Part shown: positions 35,650 through 45,519 of the stretch, piece after piece
Position numbering within the stretch: position 1 is the stretch's first letter
Layout: every line of letters begins with the position of its first letter
Origin: Lewinellaceae bacterium
Lineage (GTDB): Bacteria > Bacteroidota > Bacteroidia > Chitinophagales > Saprospiraceae
NCBI GenBank assembly: GCA_020636405.1
Contig: JACJXW010000004.1
Coordinates: 3,212,001-3,276,000 of the forward strand
Reading direction: 5' to 3'
DNA length: 64,000 nucleotides
Position numbers and translations under genes: made by a program
The notes under the pieces: model-generated
What the model saw: the letters and a program-made list of their open reading frames with translations, nothing else
Told to the model about the DNA's origin: nothing
Database searches by the model: none

Positions 35650-36840
35650 ATGAAACATCTACGATTGTTGATGGGCTTCTACCTGATGTTACTTTCCTTG
35701 CCTGCCTGCAAGAATGACCATCCGGAGCGTTCTGCTACCAGCTCCCCTGCCGTTGTGGAGGAACAGGAATTGCCACCTCGGGAAGAGGATTATGGCCCTT
35801 CTCAATTCAAATGGGGCTACATCGACGAAAGCGGCCAGCTGGTTATCAGCGCCAGCTTTGATGATGGCCGCCCCTTTTGCGAAGGGCTGGCGGCGGTGCG
35901 CGTGGAAGGCCGATGGGGATACATTGATAAAAATGGCGCCTACGTGATTCCGCTGCAGTTTCAAGGCGCATGGGATTTTTCCGAGGGGCTGGGCCGTGTG
36001 CTGACTTATGACAACAAAATGGGGTTCATCCGTAAGGATGGCAGCTGGGCCATTGAGGCCAAATACGATGATGTTCTGGATTTTCAGGAAGGCCTTGCCA
36101 GAGTAAGGCTGGATGAAAAATACGGCTTCATAGACCAGCAAGGCATACTGGCCATCCCTTCGCGTTACGACCAGGCCTCTTCTTTCGAGAATGGTTATGC
36201 AAAAGCCAAACTGGATGGCCGGTACGGCCTGATCGACAAATCAGGAAAGCTGGTTCTGCCTGCCGATTTTAAACAGGCTGCCCCTTTTCAGGACGGCCTG
36301 GCCCGCATCCGCAAGGATGGGCTTTACGGCTTTGTCGATGAGAAAGGGCAAATGGTGATAGCTCCGCAGTTTGATAATGCTCAGGATTTCAACCGGGGGG
36401 TAGCCCCTGCCAAAAAGGAGGGCCGTTACGGGCTGGTTGACAAAAACGGCGCCTGGGTAGTTGCTCCGAAATACAATCAGCTGTGGTATGCCGGCGAGTC
36501 TCTTTGGGGAGTGGAGGACCAGGGACGTTATGGGTTTATCGACGCCCAGGGCCAAGAGGTGGTCACCCCTCAGTTTGAGCAGGTGTACAGCTTCGAGAAT
36601 GGCTTTGCTCCTTATCGCCTGGGAAGGTTGTGGGGGTACCTCGACCGGGACGGCAATCTCCTGACCCAACCCCAGTACGGTTTGGCCTGGGCTTTCCGGG
36701 AAGGACTGGCCAGGGTGGCTACGCGCCGGGGTATAGGCTTTATTAATATGCAAGGAGAACTGGCCATTCCCCCTCAGGGTAATTACTTAGACCTGAGAGA
36801 CTTCTCAGAGGGCAGGGCGCTGGTGGAGGTGTATCGGTGA
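35650..36840 (+). CDS. WG-repeat lipoprotein
   Basis: The 396-residue protein has a lipobox (LSLPAC) and then about eleven to twelve WG repeats of about 25 residues, each with an aromatic-Gly pair and a (Y/F)(G)(Y/F)(I/V)D(x)(K/Q)G core, such as WGYIDESGQLV, WGYIDKNGAYV, YGFIDQQGILA and YGLIDKSGKLV. WG repeats fold as small beta units and are thought to bind other proteins or glycans. It is probably co-transcribed with the Nudix regulator (nine-base gap). Confidence 0.83.
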   Translation: MKHLRLLMGFYLMLLSLPACKNDHPERSATSSPAVVEEQELPPREEDYGPSQFKWGYIDESGQLVISASFDDGRPFCEGLAAVRVEGRWGYIDKNGAYVIPLQFQGAWDFSEGLGRVLTYDNKMGFIRKDGSWAIEAKYDDVLDFQEGLARVRLDEKYGFIDQQGILAIPSRYDQASSFENGYAKAKLDGRYGLIDKSGKLVLPADFKQAAPFQDGLARIRKDGLYGFVDEKGQMVIAPQFDNAQDFNRGVAPAKKEGRYGLVDKNGAWVVAPKYNQLWYAGESLWGVEDQGRYGFIDAQGQEVVTPQFEQVYSFENGFAPYRLGRLWGYLDRDGNLLTQPQYGLAWAFREGLARVATRRGIGFINMQGELAIPPQGNYLDLRDFSEGRALVEVYR

Positions 36841-36993
36841 GAAGGGGCGGCCAAGGTGAATGGTTATATGGTTATAAGTAAGTGCTTGGACAATTGCCCT
36901 TGATATAGTTATTCCCTAATTCAGTCCATATACTTATTGCTAGGGTTATATTGTTTTACCGCCTGCTTAACTTTACGTAAAAAAAGTAGAATA

Positions 36994-37497
36994 ATGGTTA
37001 GTATCATAATGGGTTCCGATTCCGACCTGCCCGTCATGCGGGACGCAGCCGATGTACTCAAGGAACTTGGAGTACCGTTCGAGCTGACGATCGTGTCCGC
37101 CCACCGTACTCCGGAAAGGATGTTCGATTTCGCAAAAAAGGCTCACCAGAGGGGGATAAAAGTGATCATCGCCGGCGCCGGCGGAGCCGCTCACCTGCCA
37201 GGTATGGTAGCATCCCTGTCGCCGCTTCCGGTTATTGGGGTGCCCATAAAATCTTCCAATTCCATTGATGGGTGGGATTCGGTATTGTCTATTCTGCAAA
37301 TGCCGAACGGCGTACCGGTGGCTACAGTTGCCCTCAATGCCGCAAAGAATGCCGGCATCCTGGCTGCTCAGGTTATGGGCGCCCACGACGAACAGCAACG
37401 CCTGCGCATTGTGAAATACAAGGAAAAACTGGCGGAGGGTGTGGCCGAAAAGTACCGCAAACTGGAAGCGGTAGGGTATGAGCACTATGAGAAATGA
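36994..37497 (+). CDS. purE: N5-carboxyaminoimidazole ribonucleotide mutase
   Basis: The 167-residue enzyme converts N5-CAIR to CAIR in purine synthesis. Family motifs GSDSDLPVM near the start, SAHRTPERM and GAGGAAHLPGM are all present. The ATG at 36994 begins the canonical VSIIMGSDSD sequence; the frame upstream is not PurE-like. No purK gene is adjacent. The stop codon is part of a long hairpin at 37490-37520. Confidence 0.95.
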   Translation: MVSIIMGSDSDLPVMRDAADVLKELGVPFELTIVSAHRTPERMFDFAKKAHQRGIKVIIAGAGGAAHLPGMVASLSPLPVIGVPIKSSNSIDGWDSVLSILQMPNGVPVATVALNAAKNAGILAAQVMGAHDEQQRLRIVKYKEKLAEGVAEKYRKLEAVGYEHYEK

Positions 37498-37520
37498 CAC
37501 GTTAAACACGTGCCATTTCT
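37490..37520. terminator. Hairpin overlapping the purE stop
   Basis: Thirteen bases (37490-37502) pair with 37508-37520 with one mismatch and a five-base loop. The arm contains the purE TGA (37495-37497). It lies between convergent genes and probably ends purE transcription. Confidence 0.65.
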
Positions 37521-37566
37521 TCATGGATAATACTAGGCGCAGTATTCTCTTGGTGCATATTTAGAT

Positions 37567-37613
37567 GAAATGCATTGGAATGCGTAGTATTCTCCGCCAT
37601 TCCAATACATTTC
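37567..37613. terminator. Second hairpin between purE and the OmpA gene
   Basis: Sixteen bases (37567-37582) pair with 37598-37613 with one G:T wobble and a 15-base loop. A smaller 6-bp hairpin (aatact/agtatt, 37529-37546) lies between the two long ones. It lies 22 bases before the end of the leftward OmpA gene and may act in both directions. Confidence 0.65.
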
Positions 37614-37635
37614 AAACAGAATGCTGCCCGGTATT

Positions 37636-39102
37636 CTATTCGATATAGAGGTCAAACTCTACCCGCCGGTTCATTCGGCGGCCGGAAGGCAGGTCATTGG
37701 AGGCTACGGGCTGGGATTCGCCAAAGCCCGTGTAACTCATGCGCTCGGGAGAAATCCCTTTAGAGGCCAGGTACTGATAGCAGGCCTTTGCGCGTTCCTG
37801 GGAAAGGACCAGGTTAAAGTCTTCATCACCAGTGTTGTCGGTATGGCCATTGATTCTTAGCTTATACCCCGGGTAGCGGTTCATGATCTCCACGATCTGG
37901 TCGAGAATGCTGTTGGATTCTTCTTTCAGGGTTGCTTTTCCCGTTTCAAACTGTACTGCCCGCATGGCGAAGTTGAGTACTTCTTTTTCCTCTTCTTTCA
38001 GCTCAGGACATCCTTTATTGGACGCCGGCCCTGCTTGTTTGGGGCAACTATCGGCGGCATCGTGCAGGCCGTCGCCGTCCGTGTCCGGGCAGCCTTCCAT
38101 CTTACCGGGAATATCCGGGCACAGGTCGTCTTCGTCGGGCACCTTATCTCCGTCCCGGTCAGCAAAGGGGCAGCCTTTGAACTGAGGCAGGCCGGCTTCT
38201 TCGGGGCAGAGGTCTTCCCCATCCACGATGCCGTCGCCGTCCGAATCGGGGCAACCCTTAGCGCTGGGCTCTCCCTTTTCTTCAGGACAGGCATCGTCCT
38301 TATCGGGAATGCCATCCTTGTCTGTATCCGGGCATCCGTTGAACTTGGCCAGCCCGGGCGTATTCGGGCATTCGTCATCGGGGTCAGCTATTTTGTCATC
38401 ATCGGTATCGGGGCATCCGTCGAAGCGCTTTTTGCCGGGCCGGGCCGGGCACTTGTCCTCATGGTCGGCAATGCCGTCCAGGTCCTGGTCGGGGCAACCG
38501 CCGGTGCCGGCAGTGCCTATCTCATTGGGGCACAGGTCCAGTACGTCAACGATGCCATCCCCGTCTGTGTCCACCTTGCCGAGGAAGTGGACCAATCCGA
38601 GGCCGACCTGCAGGTTGTTGCGGTTCTCTTCCTGGGAGAGCCGGTATTCCCCCTGAACGTTGACGAATGACTTTCCACCAACCCGGATGTTCAATCCGCC
38701 GCCAACCGGAATCTGAAAATTGGTGCCCAGCACATCTTCCCAGACCAGGCCGCCGCCGCCCATTACATACGGGATGACACGAGTGTCTTCCGTTCGGGCG
38801 AATTGAAATTGTAAAATACCATCTATGCTGGCAAAAATGCGGTTGTTGTTGATATCATCTGTCACGTTGGCCAGGCCCACTTTCACAGGAAGGCCAAAGT
38901 TGAGCCAACGGTTGATGTTGCGGATGTAACCTACTTCTATGCCATTGGTAATGTCGAGGTTATCGATGGAGTTAGGGGTGCCGTAATCTACGAAGAGGAT
39001 CTTGGCTGACAAAGCATTCGCTGCACTGTTGTTTTGGGCTTGTACATTTCCCCATAGGGCCATGCAGATTAAAGCCAGGAGTACGGTTTTTCTCATTGTC
39101 AT
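37636..39102 (-). CDS. OmpA-family protein with thrombospondin type 3 repeats
   Basis: The 488-residue protein has a signal peptide (MRKTVLLALICMALWGNVQAQ; the start could be two codons in), a beta-barrel-like N-terminal domain (about 25-180), a run of about eight calcium-binding Asp-rich units (DTDGDGIVDVLDLCPN type, 190-350) and a C-terminal OmpA domain with the peptidoglycan-binding core NGHTDNTGDEDFN. It should sit in the outer membrane and tether it to the cell wall. The repeats probably bind calcium and form a rigid spacer. Confidence 0.9.
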   Translation of the reverse strand: MTMRKTVLLALICMALWGNVQAQNNSAANALSAKILFVDYGTPNSIDNLDITNGIEVGYIRNINRWLNFGLPVKVGLANVTDDINNNRIFASIDGILQFQFARTEDTRVIPYVMGGGGLVWEDVLGTNFQIPVGGGLNIRVGGKSFVNVQGEYRLSQEENRNNLQVGLGLVHFLGKVDTDGDGIVDVLDLCPNEIGTAGTGGCPDQDLDGIADHEDKCPARPGKKRFDGCPDTDDDKIADPDDECPNTPGLAKFNGCPDTDKDGIPDKDDACPEEKGEPSAKGCPDSDGDGIVDGEDLCPEEAGLPQFKGCPFADRDGDKVPDEDDLCPDIPGKMEGCPDTDGDGLHDAADSCPKQAGPASNKGCPELKEEEKEVLNFAMRAVQFETGKATLKEESNSILDQIVEIMNRYPGYKLRINGHTDNTGDEDFNLVLSQERAKACYQYLASKGISPERMSYTGFGESQPVASNDLPSGRRMNRRVEFDLYIE

Positions 39103-39567
39103 GTAAGTTGTTAATTGGTTGTGGAATTGTCATTTTATGATGACTGGGTATTGTTGGGACGGCCCGTGACAGGCTTCGCCACTCCCAAGCCGGAATTTTC
39201 TGATGGATTTCTGAAACGATATACAGGACAAACGATTGGAAAAGGCAGGCGGGGCTCAGCCACAGCCGGCCAGACAGATAGTTAATGGTAATTACGATGG
39301 CTCCTGGCAGAATGTTGCACACCGGCGCGAGAAACAATAAAGAAAACTTTTTGCCTATTGGCTGTAAGAATAAAAATTACTATTTTTCTGCCGGCGCCAA
39401 AAATACTTCCCGGCTATACTTTGGTGGTAAAATTTAATTTTATTCTTCTGCAGCATTTTTCCTAAGAAATTACCGATTGTACCTCTTTCGGAACGTTGGC
39501 CCTGGCATTTCGGAAGCGGAAAAGATATTGGCAACTATTTATTCACCTTATAAACACACTATTCCCT
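39103..39567. other. Long divergent intergenic region without visible genes
   Basis: These 465 bases separate the leftward OmpA gene from the rightward subtilase gene. The part nearest the subtilase (from 39350) is A+T-rich with a small palindrome (aaaaat/attttt, 39372-39387). I see no TAnnTTTG box at a good distance and no coding frame I would defend. Frames extending the subtilase upstream read as non-coding. Confidence 0.5.
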
Positions 39568-41106
39568 ATGAGACTCCAATCTCTACTTGTCCTGATAAGC
39601 CTGGCTCTGCTGGCCATCAGTTGTTCCAAAGACAAACTTGATCCTGTGCCCTCTGAAGTACATCAACAAGAACCCATGTCAAAGGCGGAAATGGATCAGG
39701 TTGTGGAAAATTTCCTGGTAGAACAAAATACACCCTACCGCTGGCAGGAGGCTTCGACAATGATGTTGTGGAGCGCTTCAGTCCGTTCCGATTCCATTAT
39801 GTCCCTGGGTTATCAGCCGGCTGGCGAGCAGGATGTACAAAGCCGCATCCATGAGATCGACCCCAACAGTGAGGCATGGGCAGCAGCCCGCGATAAGCTG
39901 GTCCGTTTCGTGGTGGAAGAAACCAACAAGGCGTATCCCGAATTGAACGCAACGGCGGAAAGCCTGTTCCTAAACCTGGACCGCCAGTATCTGCCGACGC
40001 TCGATGTGCGCATCTTCGACCAACGCATCATCGAGGCACTCCTGAAAATGCCGGAGGTGCGCTATCTGGAGCCCATGGGGTACACCATGGGCGAATTGGA
40101 ACGGCGCAGCGATTCCGGCTGCGGCGTAACGGCGGCATCCAGCATTCCTACTGCCGATTATGTCACTACGGCTCCCTCCGTTAAGATCCCCTGGAATTAC
40201 TACTATTCTAATATCCCCGCTGCCTGGAGCACCAGCACGGGCGCCGGCATCAAGGTGGCGCTGATCGATACCGGAACGCCGACTTCCTCCAGCCAGCCGA
40301 AGTTGGGAAGCGAGTTCAACTCGGGCTATTCCTCGGGCCGCAGCCTGGAGCGCCTGGGTACGCACGTGAGTGGAATGTGGTGGTGGGCGTCCAACGACGG
40401 GCCCAACGACCAGTGCGGCCACGGCACCCAGATGGCCGGCCTGATAGCTGCTCCCCGCGGCTCGGGCGGAACTTCTGTCGGCGTAGCCTACAATTGCAAC
40501 CTGAAGGCCTTCCGCGCTACCACTGATGTGGTGATCAACGGCTCCAGTGAAAAGGCAGGGGTGCGCGACGCTCTTTATATTTCCGGAAACGACGGCGCCG
40601 TGAAGATCGTCAGTATGTCTATCGGCGATGTATTTTACAGCAGTACGGTAGCCGATGGTATTTACTACGCCTACAACCGGGGTAAGATGCTGATCGCCGC
40701 AGCCGGAACCTCCCTGAGCTGGACAAGTTGGTGGGGGGTGATCTTCCCGGCCAATATGGCACAGACCGTTGCGGTAACAGGCATACAGGATGCTCCGTAC
40801 TACACGCGCTGCAACACCTGCCACTCCGGCTCCGAGGTAGACTTCGTGGTGGTCATGCAGCGGGCCTCCAATACGGATCGCACCTCCCTGACCCTGGCGC
40901 CCACCGGCAATACTCCCGCTTATGTAGGAGGTTCTTCGGCCGCCACCGCCACTACCGCCGGCATTGCCGCCCTGGTGTGGGCCACCAACCCCTCTCAGTC
41001 GCGCAACCAGGTCCTGGACCGTATGAAGCAGGCCTCGCAGATCTATCCAAGCCGTAACAGTGAGTTCGGCTGGGGGCTGATCAATGCCGCGGCAGCGGTG
41101 CAGTGA
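39568..41106 (+). CDS. Lipoprotein subtilisin-like serine protease (S8)
   Basis: The 512-residue product starts with a lipoprotein signal (lipobox LLAISC, Cys near residue 19). A prodomain-like region (about 20-195) precedes the S8 domain. The triad is visible: Asp in VALIDTGTP, His in CGHGTQMAG and Ser in YVGGSSAATATTAG. Two things differ from classic members: the serine motif is GSSAATA instead of GTSMATP, and the expected oxyanion Asn in the AAGN motif reads AAGTS. Activity is still possible. Start ATG at 39568 chosen because it begins the signal; upstream codons do not. Confidence 0.86.
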   Translation: MRLQSLLVLISLALLAISCSKDKLDPVPSEVHQQEPMSKAEMDQVVENFLVEQNTPYRWQEASTMMLWSASVRSDSIMSLGYQPAGEQDVQSRIHEIDPNSEAWAAARDKLVRFVVEETNKAYPELNATAESLFLNLDRQYLPTLDVRIFDQRIIEALLKMPEVRYLEPMGYTMGELERRSDSGCGVTAASSIPTADYVTTAPSVKIPWNYYYSNIPAAWSTSTGAGIKVALIDTGTPTSSSQPKLGSEFNSGYSSGRSLERLGTHVSGMWWWASNDGPNDQCGHGTQMAGLIAAPRGSGGTSVGVAYNCNLKAFRATTDVVINGSSEKAGVRDALYISGNDGAVKIVSMSIGDVFYSSTVADGIYYAYNRGKMLIAAAGTSLSWTSWWGVIFPANMAQTVAVTGIQDAPYYTRCNTCHSGSEVDFVVVMQRASNTDRTSLTLAPTGNTPAYVGGSSAATATTAGIAALVWATNPSQSRNQVLDRMKQASQIYPSRNSEFGWGLINAAAAVQ

Positions 41107-41124
41107 TGGGGGGCTAGTTTCTGA

Positions 41125-41166
41125 GTTTCCGGGTTTCTGGGGTCCACACCCCGGGAACCCGGAAAC
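41125..41166 (+). terminator. Long hairpin after the subtilase gene
   Basis: Eighteen bases (41125-41142) pair with 41149-41166, all by Watson-Crick or G:U pairs, with a 6-base loop. It lies 18 bases after the stop. No T run follows directly. Confidence 0.7.
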
Positions 41167-41250
41167 CCTGGAAACAGTCTGTTTCTCACACTTCTCTTCA
41201 AATGCAACAACCTACTGACAACTATCCACAGGAATTCCTTAAATTCGCGC

Positions 41251-42663
41251 ATGACCGCAGAAGAACTCTACGAACAAGCCCAAAAACACCTGGAAGCGGG
41301 TGAACACGAGGCCGCTGAAGAAGTCCTTGCCCAGGCCGTCGGACTGGAACCGGAATGGGCGGAACCCTGGAATAGCCTGGGGGAGCTGTATTTCGGCCAG
41401 GAGAAGTATGAAGAGGCCATGGAATCCTACGAGCAAGCTGTCGCTCTGGATGAGGAGAATGCCGGATACTGGAATGCGCTCGCCCGGGTATATGCACTGA
41501 CCAAGCAGGTAGAGGAAGCCAAAGATGCCTACCAACGGGCCATCAAACTGGACAGAAATGACCCCGCCCCCTGGAATGGCCTGGGGGTGCTTTATTTCGA
41601 AGCCCTGGGCAAACCTCAAAACGGGATGCAGTGCTTTCAACGCGCCGAATACCTTGGTAAGGAACGCTTTGCCGGCAACCTTTTTGCGGCGTTTGCCCAG
41701 TTGCCTCCCCATCCTTTCTTCTCCTACCGCGTCGCACGCGACTACATGCCGGCGGAAGACTATCCCAAGTGGAAAGGCTACCTTCAGCAAACCTTGGAAA
41801 CTGCGCTTCCTCTGTCCGCTTACCTGAACTGGCTGGATAAGAAGCAGCAACGAGCCGGTTTATCCGAAGCTGCATGGCATAAGATGCTGGGCCTGGCCAA
41901 TTACTATATGGGCGATCCATCGTTGGCTTTGGAGCACCTTACTCAAAGCCTGGAAATCGAGCAGGATCTTATGGCTGTTTATTACCAACTATTGGCCTGC
42001 TGGGAATTCCTGGAGCCGGATGCCCCTTACCTGGAGCCCGTTCTGGAACGTGCCTCTACATTCCTGCCGCCGGAGCAGAGCGGGTGGAAGTTCTGGCAAA
42101 AAAAGGAGGAAGCGCCGCCCTTGTCCGGAAAGGCTATCGAACAGTGCTATTATGCGGGCCTTATCTACGTTGAACAGGACGAAATTGAAAAGGCACTGCA
42201 GTGTTTCGAGCGGATTGAGCGCGACTTCCTTCCGGCAGCCTACCAGGCCTTCTGGTGTTGCGAGGAATTGGTGCTGGGCAAGAAGAAGAAGGAAAAGGGG
42301 GATATCCTCCTGGAACAGGAAGCCCGGCAGCAGCAATTTGTCAATGGACTGGAACCGCAACCACTCAGCCTGGAAGGGCAGGGCTTTCTGGCGGATTTCC
42401 TGCATGCTGTCCGGTATTCTGAGCTGGAAGAGGCCCTTGAGTTGCTGCATATGTTCGCCGAATTTGAAGGTTCCTCCCGGGAGTACGAAATTCAGAGCCC
42501 CAGAGAACAGCCGCCTTTTCATCAGTTATGGATGCTCTCGAAAGAAGACGAGCTAAAGGTTGTCGGTTTGTTAGTGGACGAACATCAGAACGAGGCCTTC
42601 CGTGAAGAAGTAAAGATGGTACTGAATACTGAAAAGCAAGCCACTATTGATGAGGAAGAATAA
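41251..42663 (+). CDS. TPR-repeat protein
   Basis: The 470-residue cytoplasmic protein starts with four TPR units (AEELYEQAQKHLEAGEHEAAEEVL, WNSLGELYFGQEKYEEAMESYEQA and following), then two further, weaker TPR regions. The middle and end lack TPR consensus and carry an unusually acidic C-terminus (EKQATIDEEE). TPRs bind other proteins. I see no catalytic motif. The gene stands alone between two terminator hairpins. Confidence 0.8.
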   Translation: MTAEELYEQAQKHLEAGEHEAAEEVLAQAVGLEPEWAEPWNSLGELYFGQEKYEEAMESYEQAVALDEENAGYWNALARVYALTKQVEEAKDAYQRAIKLDRNDPAPWNGLGVLYFEALGKPQNGMQCFQRAEYLGKERFAGNLFAAFAQLPPHPFFSYRVARDYMPAEDYPKWKGYLQQTLETALPLSAYLNWLDKKQQRAGLSEAAWHKMLGLANYYMGDPSLALEHLTQSLEIEQDLMAVYYQLLACWEFLEPDAPYLEPVLERASTFLPPEQSGWKFWQKKEEAPPLSGKAIEQCYYAGLIYVEQDEIEKALQCFERIERDFLPAAYQAFWCCEELVLGKKKKEKGDILLEQEARQQQFVNGLEPQPLSLEGQGFLADFLHAVRYSELEEALELLHMFAEFEGSSREYEIQSPREQPPFHQLWMLSKEDELKVVGLLVDEHQNEAFREEVKMVLNTEKQATIDEEE

Positions 42664-42799
42664 ACCACTTTGATTCAGGCCTCCTTTACAAGGCAGGTTG
42701 AAGTGTGAATTGCCTCCCCCCCGCAGGAAGCAGGCCCGGTGACCAGTGCAGATAAGACGAGAGGCTTTAAAGAATGGCTGAACCGGTAGGGGGCTCAGA

Positions 42800-42860
42800 T
42801 CACAGGGGCTTCCAGGTTTTTGAACACACTTGGCCCCTGCAAAACCTGGAAGCCCTGTGA
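42800..42860. terminator. Long inverted repeat between convergent genes
   Basis: The arm 42800-42820 pairs with 42841-42860 with a single one-base bulge. The 20-base loop also carries a few cytosines. It lies between the TPR gene and the leftward protease, and only seven bases from the protease stop. Confidence 0.7.
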
Positions 42861-42866
42861 TTTTCT

Positions 42867-45407
42867 CTACTGCCCCATTTTCACCACTTTTACTTGCCGG
42901 GCCTTTTGCCCAGCGATTATTCTGCATTCATACACTCCATCGGCCAACTCCGCTCCGTTTAGCGGAATGCGGTGTATGCCTGCTTCCATCTGGTGATTGC
43001 GATAGACCACCTGGGCAATCCTGCCGGTAACATCGACTAACTGTATGTATACTTCTGTTGTTTCCTGTAACTCAAATTCAACCGTAAAATTGCTGCTGAA
43101 CGGGTTGGGGTACACGCGGGCGCCGAACTGTTGCTGATCAATTCCATTTCCTGCAGTTTGTATTTCCCGGGCATTGGGAATAAACGTAACCTTCGGCTGG
43201 GCCGTAATTCCCGATGGCCGCGCCATCGGCGGAACGGTGCAAGGGTCGCAAGCCTGCAAGCGCGCCAGGAAATTGGAACCCGGCACTGCCCGAAAGCCGG
43301 GGTTGAGCGTGATCTCGTCGCCGGCGAAGAACCGGGCGGACGTCAGCACATTCACTGTACCCGACGTCTCCAGCGTATATCGTGCCTTGTAGTCGCCGAA
43401 AGCCGGGTTATCACTTACAATCAGGTTGGGGACGCAGTCGATGGTGAAATCACCCGGGTTGACATTGAAGAAAATATTACCGGCGCCCTTTACCATGATC
43501 CGTGCCTGCTCGGTGCGCACTTCCGGCAGGGTAACCTCTGCCGTGCCGTCATTGGGGGTGCCGGCCAGCAACAGGGTGGGGAAGGTGAGCCCGCCGTCGG
43601 TAGATAGGAAAATGTCTACGTTAGCACAGTTGATGGGCGCCTGGTCCGTATTGGCCACATTCCAGTTGACGGTGGCGTTCTCTCCGGCGAACAGGCAGGC
43701 CGAGCCGGCGGGCACAGTGACGATAAAGGGGCCGGCTCCGTTTACGGTGGTCACCATCATATCATCTTCGTTGGTGCAGCCGAAAGCGGCTACGTTGTCC
43801 CGGACCGTCACCCGAAAGTTCATCTTCCGCCCGACGCTTGGGAGAACCTCCCAGGTAGGGGTGGTGCCGGCCACTACGGCGGGCAGGTTGGGGAAGAACC
43901 GGGTAGGGGAAGCCGCGGGCAGCTGGGTCCGGAATACGGGCCCTGCCGCAGCAGTGGGCTGGGGCGGGTGCGTGATGATGGTATTGTCCATCTGCTCCCA
44001 GCAATAAGTGAGGGCATCGCCATCCGGGTCGGTGCCGGTAGCCGTCAGCATGAATGGTGTGCTGACGGGGATGATGAAATCCGCGCCGGCATCGGCCGTC
44101 GGCTGGTTGTTGGGGATGGCGGCGGGAATGGGGCAGCTGCCTCCGCCAACCGTGACGTAATTGCCGATCTGCTGCAGGCTGATGGCGTGAAAATAGCGGT
44201 CGCGCGTCCCCTGCACATTGCTCGTGCCACAGGTGCCGGCGTAAGACATGATCGTTGAGCCACTTCCCGGTTCGAAGGCGGTGGCAGGGTTGAGCTGCCC
44301 GGCATTGCTGCAGATGGGCTGAGTGCTCTCGTTGAACGTATGGTCGGCCCCAAACTGGTGCCCGAGTTCATGCATAATCAGCGTAACAATGCCTGGGGTA
44401 AGGGCTACGTTACCCACAACCGTGGCTCCCATCGCCTTGCTGCCATTGTTGCAGGCTGTGCCGATGCCGAGAGAAACCCCCGAGGAACCTGTGCCTGCAT
44501 TGGTGCCCAGCGCATGGGAAATATCGTAATTGCCTGAGCCAATGGCGCCGTCTACGATGCCCTGATTTTCACTGGCCATGGTATTCTGATTGCCGTTGGT
44601 ATATCCATCGGTCGCTGCATTGGTAAAGATCAGCAGGTTGTTGTTGGGTACCAGTTGCAACTGAATGGCCAGCTCGCTTTGATAAACCCCATTGATCACG
44701 GTAACCATATTGTTGATCGCGGCCAGGGCGTTGTTCACTCCAGTGGGGTCCGCAGCCGTTGCGGAAGCGGCAGTAAACTCGGCATTGGCCGCTATCGCCA
44801 ACCGGAAGGTGCGCAACTGGCAGTCGCCGGCCATACCGAAGCGGTATTCGATCTGCGGAGTGCTTCTAAGGGCGCTCTGTACGCCACAGGAAATGGGGTC
44901 TTGGCTGAGATCGAAGTCCTTTTCGTAATAACTGAGGTAGTGCTCGGTATCTTCCCGGACGACAGGGGTGATGAATATGGGCCCGGAATCCTCCGTCAAT
45001 ACCAGGCCGTAAAACCCGATCGGGCTGAAGGCGAAGTAGATGCGGAAGAACGGGTTGTCCACGGCCTGCCCTTCGTAGGAGTTGATGGCCGGGAATTTTT
45101 TGGCCAGCTCCGGGTGCATGACCGGCGCCTGCCGGATGCGGAAAGCCTGGGTAGAACCATCCGGCAGCGGGATGTCCAGCATAACCGGGCTTTGGGATAG
45201 CTTTGCGGAAGAACGCTCCGGAGCCGTTTTCAGTATACCCTTCAGCTGTTCGGCATCCAGCTGCAGCAGGCGGAAAGATTCCGGCAGGCTTACCTGGCTC
45301 CGTTCATAGCGCTGTATTTTTAGTTCTTCGATGTCTCTCCACACCTGAGCGTGCAAGGCTGGAAGGGCCATCAGGAAGATCATGATTATTAATAAGATGT
45401 ATCTCAT
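42867..45407 (-). CDS. Secreted reprolysin-like zinc metalloprotease with T9SS sorting signal
   Basis: The 846-residue protein begins with a signal peptide (MRYILLIIMIFLMALPALHAQ). An N-terminal propeptide-like region leads to a metzincin domain with zinc motif HELGHQFGADH and a Met-turn STIMSYAGTCG. It is followed by an Ig-like/PKD-like region and a type A T9SS C-terminal domain (VYPNPFSSNFTVEFEL to a basic end). It resembles bacteroidete M12B-type enzymes. The ATG at 45407 begins the signal; the longer frame upstream is not signal-like. Confidence 0.9.
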   Translation of the reverse strand: MRYILLIIMIFLMALPALHAQVWRDIEELKIQRYERSQVSLPESFRLLQLDAEQLKGILKTAPERSSAKLSQSPVMLDIPLPDGSTQAFRIRQAPVMHPELAKKFPAINSYEGQAVDNPFFRIYFAFSPIGFYGLVLTEDSGPIFITPVVREDTEHYLSYYEKDFDLSQDPISCGVQSALRSTPQIEYRFGMAGDCQLRTFRLAIAANAEFTAASATAADPTGVNNALAAINNMVTVINGVYQSELAIQLQLVPNNNLLIFTNAATDGYTNGNQNTMASENQGIVDGAIGSGNYDISHALGTNAGTGSSGVSLGIGTACNNGSKAMGATVVGNVALTPGIVTLIMHELGHQFGADHTFNESTQPICSNAGQLNPATAFEPGSGSTIMSYAGTCGTSNVQGTRDRYFHAISLQQIGNYVTVGGGSCPIPAAIPNNQPTADAGADFIIPVSTPFMLTATGTDPDGDALTYCWEQMDNTIITHPPQPTAAAGPVFRTQLPAASPTRFFPNLPAVVAGTTPTWEVLPSVGRKMNFRVTVRDNVAAFGCTNEDDMMVTTVNGAGPFIVTVPAGSACLFAGENATVNWNVANTDQAPINCANVDIFLSTDGGLTFPTLLLAGTPNDGTAEVTLPEVRTEQARIMVKGAGNIFFNVNPGDFTIDCVPNLIVSDNPAFGDYKARYTLETSGTVNVLTSARFFAGDEITLNPGFRAVPGSNFLARLQACDPCTVPPMARPSGITAQPKVTFIPNAREIQTAGNGIDQQQFGARVYPNPFSSNFTVEFELQETTEVYIQLVDVTGRIAQVVYRNHQMEAGIHRIPLNGAELADGVYECRIIAGQKARQVKVVKMGQ

Positions 45408-45519
45408 TGGAAATTTATTTTTGGTTTGTTGAAATGGGGTTTGTGGAGATCGCACCTTACTGCACATTTCAAGGCATTGCTACGTATCTCCATGCATTTC
45501 TACTGTACGACTCAGGAGT

